From Bacteroidota bacterium (lineage in GTDB: Bacteria; Bacteroidota; Bacteroidia; Bacteroidales; Paludibacteraceae), in the NCBI GenBank assembly GCA_017860335.1, contig JAFNAU010000035.1, forward strand, positions 1 to 11,346: a DNA stretch of 11,346 nucleotides, in the 5' to 3' direction. The notes below the pieces were generated by a model. It was not told the DNA's origin and made no database searches. It saw only the letters and a list, made by a program, of their open reading frames with translations. This document shows, piece by piece, positions 7,569-11,346 of this stretch (within the stretch, counting starts at the first letter, position 1; the number at the start of each line of letters is the position of its first letter). The translations under genes were made by a program, and so were the position numbers.

Positions 7569-7780
7569 TGTTACATTTTATTTCTGTTGATTATTTCCGA
7601 CGGCTGTTCTCATTTTAATTTTATTCCTTCAAAATTCCTGCTAATCCGGTTATTCGTTACACAAATCAAGGTCATCAGAATTCTGAATAGATTATGAATT
7701 CACAAAACTACGATTGAATATTTGAGTTGGCAAATTCTCTCAACATTTTCAATGTTTTCCCTGAAGTTAATACAGGCGAT
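7569..7780. other. Spacer upstream of the small secreted protein
   Basis: This AT-rich stretch between the secreted-protein gene and the terminator at 7781-7818 must hold the promoter of the former, but no exact TAnnTTTG is visible on the minus strand. The 51-residue minus-strand reading frame 7863-7708 ends in it; I regard that frame as doubtful. Confidence 0.4.
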
Positions 7781-7818
7781 GTATAAAAAAGTTCCGGCGA
7801 ATATTCACCGGAACTTTT
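7781..7818 (-). terminator. Intrinsic terminator ending the putative small RNA
   Basis: A perfect 11-bp stem (7787-7797 with 7808-7818) encloses a 10-base loop that is itself nearly palindromic (gaatattc). On the minus strand it runs into six U residues (the pairing A-run extends to 7785). The plus strand has only four T, so the main direction is minus. It lies about 200 bases after the stop of the TPR-AraC gene, far for a simple gene terminator, and about 140 bases after the consensus promoter at 7933-7963. Confidence 0.85.
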
Positions 7819-7928
7819 AATAACAACTTCACATTGACGTGTGAAATAAACGTAAACAAACATTATTGACTTAATATCAGTAAAAGTTCAGTTCGTCATA
7901 CACAACACTTAAAGCTCGAACTATTTAC
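7781..7928 (-). ncRNA. Putative small RNA, about 145 nt, no known family
   Basis: The unit is defined by a full consensus promoter (7933-7963), a predicted start near 7928 and the terminator at 7781-7818. Besides the terminator hairpin, the RNA can form a 6-bp hairpin (7840-7845 with 7828-7833, 6-base loop) and a 5' stem of 5 bp (7917-7921 with 7891-7895). Three stem-loops ending in a U-run is a usual bacterial sRNA shape. A 51-residue reading frame starts at 7863 but runs through the terminator to 7708, so it would not fit in this transcript; the other start codon near the 5' end gives only three codons. I recognise no known RNA family. Promoter and terminator are seen directly; the RNA itself is inference. 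It could instead be a leader that reads into the secreted-protein gene by partial readthrough. Confidence 0.55.
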
Positions 7929-7932
7929 ACAC

Positions 7933-7963
7933 CAAAGGTATTATAACTTAAAATGAAATCAAA
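7933..7963 (-). promoter_or_regulatory. Consensus sigma-ABfr promoter in the gene-poor block
   Basis: On the minus strand TTTTG (7964-7960), a 19-base spacer and TACCTTTG (7940-7933) match the Bacteroidota consensus completely, with the same elements and spacing as the helicase promoter. No protein gene starts nearby downstream, and an intrinsic terminator follows about 115 bases later. Confidence 0.7.
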
Positions 7964-7976
7964 ACATTTGTTTTTC

Positions 7977-7990
7977 GAATTGTACAATTC
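7977..7990. promoter_or_regulatory. 14-bp perfect palindrome upstream of the small RNA promoter
   Basis: GAATTGTACAATTC is fully self-complementary and flanked by T-rich and A-rich tracts. Its centre lies about 55 bases upstream of the predicted start at 7928, just beyond the -33 element, a usual place for an activator dyad. No U-run follows on either strand, so it is unlikely to be the terminator of the TPR-AraC gene. The cognate regulator is unknown. Confidence 0.45.
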
Positions 7991-8019
7991 AAAACTATAA
8001 GTTGCAGAATAAGAAATTT

Positions 8020-9828
8020 TTAAAATTTTCTTCTGTCGGATTGTTTATTGAGATTGCTGCGGAATTGCGCGGGAGTCATACCTGTTTGTTTACGAAATGC
8101 ATCAATAAACACGGAGTTGGAATTGAAGCCGGCGATATTACCGATCACAGCCAGATTGAATTTGTTTGAGCGGTTGTGGGGATCTGAAAAGATGGCAATA
8201 ACTTCTTCTACCCGGTATTTATTTATCAGGTCGTTGAACCGGATGTCTTGTTCGCTGATGGCACGGGAGAGGTATTCACGGTTGGTGTTAAGTCCTTTGG
8301 CTACGGTATCGAGCGTAAGATCTTTACGGCTGAAATTTTTATCTGTTTCAAGCCAGAGCGTCAGCAGTTCGAAGAGTTGAAGGTTTTTGTCATTATTCTC
8401 CGATGCTTTTCTTGTATTTTTTCGTTTGTTATCTTCCAGTTGCGATTGCCTCAATTTGCGTTCATCCTCTGCAAGTTGTATGTTTTTCTGAACAAGAGAT
8501 ATCAGCACTTTATTTTTTTTGTGTAGCTGTCTGTTTAAGAAAGATGTTATTATCCCCGTAATTACAAGAAAAATAATGGTGATGAAAGCGATGGTTAGAT
8601 GCTTGTGTCCGGAAGCTTTTGATTTCTGAAGATTAAAGGTCGCGGTAGTGAGTTCTATATTGGTGTCGTATAAATCTTTTATACTTTTTATGAGTGAATT
8701 GGAGGTACTGTCCTGGAATAACTTGGCTGTGTCGAGAGCCGCATATGCCGACTGTAAATTATTTACAGCCCAGTAAGCTTTGGATAGTTTATAATAGGTC
8801 TGCTGTTTTAGTTCAAGATAACCGCTGTGAGGCAGGGATTGACTGCCAATCAATAAATGTTGCAGTACCTTGAAAGGCATGTTCTTAGTAAGGTAAATAT
8901 CCGATAACTTTACATGTGCATAAGTCTGGCGGATAGTTGCCGCCAGGTAATTGGACGGAAGTTGTAGGGTTTTATTCAGATATTCCAGAGCTTCATCATT
9001 CTTGTTTGATTTTATGTCAACTTCTGCCATGTTGTTGTATGCCAATGAGTAAAATGAGTTTTTTGAAATACGCTTGCTCAGGTTAAGGCATTTGTTGGCA
9101 TAATAACGGGCTTCCGGTAGTTGATTAGTCAGGAGGCAATAATCAATTAAACCTACATATATGTAAAAAGTCTCTTCTTTGTCATCGTATTTGGAAATAA
9201 TTCTTTCAGCAGTTTTAAATGTATGCAGGGCTTTTGTGTAGCTACCATTATTCATGTAAAATCTGCCCAGCGATTTCAGATTGATGGCTTTCCCTTTTTC
9301 GAGCCCTGCTTGCTCAAAATGTTTGGTGGAGAGAGTTAGCCATTCAATTCCTTTGGTCTGATCGCTAAGTAAAAATGAAATTCGGGCAAGTATCCGCTCG
9401 TTTAGTGCCAGTGCCCTGATATCCTTGTGTCGCGAATTTATGGTGTTTAGCAGTGCCTCATAGGCATTGACAAGGTCATCCTGTCTGAATAATATCAGTC
9501 CCTTGATGCTGTTGTACCAGAACATAAACCGGTCGTTGTCAAGTATGGGTTGAATACTTCTGAACAGTGCAGATGCATTGTCCGTTTTTTCGCTCTCACA
9601 GAGCGCCGCTGTCCTGAAAAGCACAGCCATTCTTTCAATTTCGTCTGATGATTGCAGACCGCTCAATTTATCAAGTTCTGCCAATACTTTTTCATTCTGA
9701 TTTTCTTGATAAAAAAGACTAATAGCATTTATCAGCGGCTCAGGATATGATGTAACAGCCGATTTATTACATGCGTAACATAAAAACACAGATATGCATC
9801 CGAACAATATATAAAGATTATTTTTCAT
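8020..9828 (-). CDS. TPR sensor - transmembrane - AraC-type DNA-binding regulator
   Basis: This 602-residue one-component regulator has an N-terminal hydrophobic signal or anchor (5-19). Cys20 could be lipidated, but the residues before it (LCYA) are a poor lipobox. About 370 residues of helical TPR-like repeats follow (roughly 30-400; e.g. GRFYMNNGSYTKALHTFKTA at 188-207 and NDEALEYLNKTLQL at 277-290). Then come one transmembrane helix (411-430), a charged coiled coil (about 436-478), and an AraC/HTH_18 DNA-binding domain at the C-terminus (about 500-595, with NREYLSRAI and IGNIAGFNSNSVFIDAFRKQTGMTPAQFR in its two helix-turn-helix units). The likely topology is a periplasmic TPR domain, then the membrane, then a cytoplasmic DNA-binding domain. 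This architecture is common in Bacteroidota; most targets and signals are unknown. I chose ATG 9828 over 9861 because it directly begins the hydrophobic anchor. It is divergent from the flavodoxin and lies upstream of the putative small RNA. Confidence 0.9.
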   Translation of the reverse strand: MKNNLYILFGCISVFLCYACNKSAVTSYPEPLINAISLFYQENQNEKVLAELDKLSGLQSSDEIERMAVLFRTAALCESEKTDNASALFRSIQPILDNDRFMFWYNSIKGLILFRQDDLVNAYEALLNTINSRHKDIRALALNERILARISFLLSDQTKGIEWLTLSTKHFEQAGLEKGKAINLKSLGRFYMNNGSYTKALHTFKTAERIISKYDDKEETFYIYVGLIDYCLLTNQLPEARYYANKCLNLSKRISKNSFYSLAYNNMAEVDIKSNKNDEALEYLNKTLQLPSNYLAATIRQTYAHVKLSDIYLTKNMPFKVLQHLLIGSQSLPHSGYLELKQQTYYKLSKAYWAVNNLQSAYAALDTAKLFQDSTSNSLIKSIKDLYDTNIELTTATFNLQKSKASGHKHLTIAFITIIFLVITGIITSFLNRQLHKKNKVLISLVQKNIQLAEDERKLRQSQLEDNKRKNTRKASENNDKNLQLFELLTLWLETDKNFSRKDLTLDTVAKGLNTNREYLSRAISEQDIRFNDLINKYRVEEVIAIFSDPHNRSNKFNLAVIGNIAGFNSNSVFIDAFRKQTGMTPAQFRSNLNKQSDRRKF

Positions 9829-10100
9829 AAAGGCTTCTTTCCCTGTATTACTGTGCTGCAAATCAAACGATAACTGTCATACAGTTTGTAGCTTAGTTTT
9901 CTTTTCTAATGGATCTAAGTTGCTCGTAAAAATATACAAAATTCCGAAATTATAAAGTAGATTTAAAAAATAAAAAAATATACGATAATTATCACCTTTC
10001 GGTTTTATTACATATTTTTTGCAGTTGCAGGGCAAACCAATTCTTTTTTCTGTTGTTTTTACATTATTATATTTTGTCAGATAAAAAAGTGATTACACGA
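9829..10100. promoter_or_regulatory. Divergent regulatory region between TPR-AraC regulator and flavodoxin
   Basis: This very AT-rich spacer holds the promoters of both genes. The 10-bp palindrome GATAATTATC at 9984-9993 is a possible operator. Near-matches to the -7 element (e.g. TATATTTTG, 10068-10076) have the wrong spacing by one base, so neither promoter can be placed with confidence. Confidence 0.35.
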
Positions 10101-10631
10101 ATGTCAAAAAGAAATAACAAAATACTGATTGCTTATTTCTCGCGCAGGGGGATGAACTACCTGAATGGAAAAGTAGTAAATCTGCAGGTGGGTAATACCG
10201 AAGTTATTGCCAAAAAGATACAGATGATTACGGGAGGTGATTTATTTGAAATACGCACAGCAGCGGATTATCCCAGCGATTATATGGAGACAACGCGAAT
10301 AGCCAGAAATGAGTTGCGAACTAACGCGCGTCCCGTATTGGCTGAATATATTGAAGATATTGAGAATTACAGTGTAATTTATCTTGGATATCCCAACTGG
10401 TGGGGCACTTTCCCCATGGCTGTACGAACTTTTCTCGAGTTTGCCAATTTTAAGGGTAAAACAATTATACCATTCTGCACTCACGAGGGTGGCGGATTTG
10501 GTCACAGCGAAACCGATATCCGGAAACTTTGTCCAGATTCAATCCTTTTGCCGGGTATAGCCATACAGGGAGGAAGTGCTGCTACAGCCGACAACCGGTT
10601 GCAGGAATGGCTGATAAAATCAAATAGTTGA
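10101..10631 (+). CDS. Flavodoxin family protein
   Basis: This 176-residue, single-domain, cytoplasmic protein is predicted to bind FMN and carry out electron transfer or flavin-dependent reduction. The N-terminal strand KILIAYFSRRG (7-17) starts the phosphate loop. The loop is interrupted by an insert (NYLNGKVVNLQV) before GNTEVIAKKI (31-40), a form common in the flavodoxin_4 type annotated in gut Bacteroidota and Firmicutes. LGYPNWWGTFPM supplies aromatic residues near the isoalloxazine ring, and the IIPFCTHEGGGFG block is the second flavin loop. The frame is open back to a TTG at 10053, but ATG 10101 directly precedes the expected MSKRNNKILI start. It has no Shine-Dalgarno sequence. It is monocistronic, ended by its own terminator, and divergent from the TPR-AraC regulator, which might control it (inference). 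The partner enzyme is not visible here. Confidence 0.9.
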   Translation: MSKRNNKILIAYFSRRGMNYLNGKVVNLQVGNTEVIAKKIQMITGGDLFEIRTAADYPSDYMETTRIARNELRTNARPVLAEYIEDIENYSVIYLGYPNWWGTFPMAVRTFLEFANFKGKTIIPFCTHEGGGFGHSETDIRKLCPDSILLPGIAIQGGSAATADNRLQEWLIKSNS

Positions 10632-10684
10632 AATGACAGCCTCACTCGGTGTGTGACTATTTCTAAACATATTTTCTCCGTTAC

Positions 10685-10716
10685 GAGGGTAGAGGTCTTC
10701 TCTGCCCTCTTTTTTT
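10685..10716 (+). terminator. Rho-independent terminator of the flavodoxin gene
   Basis: A 10-bp stem (10685-10694 with 10700-10709, one G-U pair) with a 5-base loop is followed by seven T residues (10710-10716). It lies 53 bases after the flavodoxin stop and separates it from the butyrate kinase gene. Confidence 0.9.
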
Positions 10717-10759
10717 AAAAAAAACTAACGAACATCTCACCTCATTCCGCTATTTCATT

Positions 10760-10767
10760 TATCTTTG
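10760..10767 (+). promoter_or_regulatory. Candidate -7 element of the butyrate kinase gene
   Basis: TATCTTTG matches TAnnTTTG exactly and lies 15 bases before the ATG at 10783, which would leave a leader of only about 10 nt. No TTTG is seen at -33. Confidence 0.45.
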
Positions 10768-10782
10768 TCGGAAAAAATAATT

Positions 10783-11346
10783 ATGCATAAAATATTAGTT
10801 ATTAATCCGGGTTCCACATCTACCAAAATTGCTGTATATGAAGAGGAACAGCAACAGTCCGTCTTTACCATACGTCACAGTACCACCGAAGTTACGCAAT
10901 ACGAACATGTGCTTGATCAGTTCGATTTCCGGTATCAGACCGGTTGAGTCGGGAGTGTACGAAGTGAATGAAGATATGCTCGAAACTTTGCGTAAACATG
11001 AACGCGGCGAACATGCAAGCAATCTCGGAGCATTTTTGGCTGAAAAGATTGCTTCGGCAATACCTGGATGTAAAGCATATATTGCTGATCCGGTGGCTGT
11101 GGACGAACTGGACGATGTAGCCCGTATCAGCGGTATGCCCGAAATTCCCCGAAGGACGATTTTCCATGCCCTCAACCATAAAGCTACCGCCCGTCTGCAT
11201 GCTTCTATAGTTGGCAAACGCTACGAAGATCTCAACTTAGTCGTGGCACACCTGGGTGGTGGCGTAACCATCGGTGCACACCGCAAAGGACGTGTGATTG
11301 AAGTCAATCAGGGTCTTGATGGATGGGGAGCCATGTCGCCCGAACG
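10783..11346 (+). pseudogene. buk: Butyrate kinase (acetokinase family), 5' part, disrupted by internal deletion and frameshift
   Basis: Butyrate kinase converts butyryl phosphate and ADP to butyrate and ATP. The start is clear: ATG 10783 opens MHKILVINPGSTSTKIAVYE with the family phosphate motif NPGSTSTK. The frame breaks after QFDFR (Arg codon 10930-10932) and stops at 10945-10947. A second frame then runs open to the window edge from 10934: IRPVESGVYEVNE, RGEHASNLGAF, YIADPVAVDELDDVARISG, IFHALNHKATAR, AHLGGGVTIGAH. In intact homologues, as I recall C. acetobutylicum Buk, about 28 residues lie between FR and KPI, including the conserved VVGRGGLL; these are missing. The net loss is thus about 80 bases, out of frame. 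The final visible stretch LDGWGAMSPER also departs from the usual LDGEGPFSPER. No phosphate butyryltransferase gene precedes it. The earlier TTG at 10765 would overlap the promoter, so I reject it. It is a real pseudogene or an assembly error; the family is certain. Confidence 0.87.

Noticed and set aside
7977..7990. Palindrome as terminator of the TPR-AraC gene
   Set aside because: No U-run follows on either strand and the loop would be only the central four bases of an AT-rich stem.
10795..11217. Minus-strand 140- and 102-codon frames over buk
   Set aside because: The plus strand here encodes clear butyrate kinase motifs; these are antisense shadows opened by codon bias.
1..11346. CRISPR array, insertion sequence, tRNA, rRNA or integration site
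   Set aside because: No regular repeat-spacer pattern, transposase or integrase reading frame, or cloverleaf-like sequence was found on reading both strands.

Overview
The window looks like chromosomal DNA from a member of the Bacteroidota, most likely Bacteroidales. The reasons are lipoprotein-rich gene content, AT-rich spacers without Shine-Dalgarno sequences, promoter-like TTTG-N19-TAnnTTTG elements (the sigma-ABfr type), a GH127 glycosidase, a lipoprotein dipeptidyl-peptidase III with the HECLGH motif, and a TPR-transmembrane-AraC regulator. I see no mobile element, CRISPR array, tRNA or rRNA.

Layout. At the left edge (1-1045, minus) lies the 5' part of a GH127/DUF1680 beta-L-arabinofuranosidase gene, broken by an internal out-of-frame deletion near 409-418. 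After a gene-free AT-rich spacer and a strong hairpin terminator (1344-1389) comes a minus-strand two-gene operon: dipeptidyl-peptidase III (3914-1866), then an NlpE-domain lipoprotein (1862-1407) starting 3 bases after it. A divergent promoter region (3915-4120) feeds a RecD-like helicase (4121-5524), followed by a lipoprotein S41 C-terminal processing peptidase (5644-7143). A GNRA-loop terminator separates this from a convergent small secreted protein with a Spy/CpxP flavour (7568-7200). Then comes a gene-poor block (7569-8019) with a complete unannotated minus-strand transcription unit: a dyad, a consensus promoter, about 145 nt of RNA with stem-loops, and an intrinsic terminator. A large TPR-TM-AraC regulator (9828-8020) lies upstream of it. 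On the plus strand there follow a flavodoxin (10101-10631) with its own terminator and a butyrate kinase gene (10783 to the right edge), also broken by an internal out-of-frame deletion.

How the parts fit together. Most products act in the cell envelope: the NlpE-like lipoprotein, the lipoprotein peptidases DPP III and S41, the small secreted protein, and a sensor-regulator spanning the inner membrane. This suggests a locus for envelope proteolysis, peptide use and stress sensing, but the shared role is inference. The most interesting items are the putative small RNA with its promoter, dyad and terminator at 7781-7990, the predicted leaderless helicase transcript, and the two internal deletions, whose junctions both fall in short inverted repeats.
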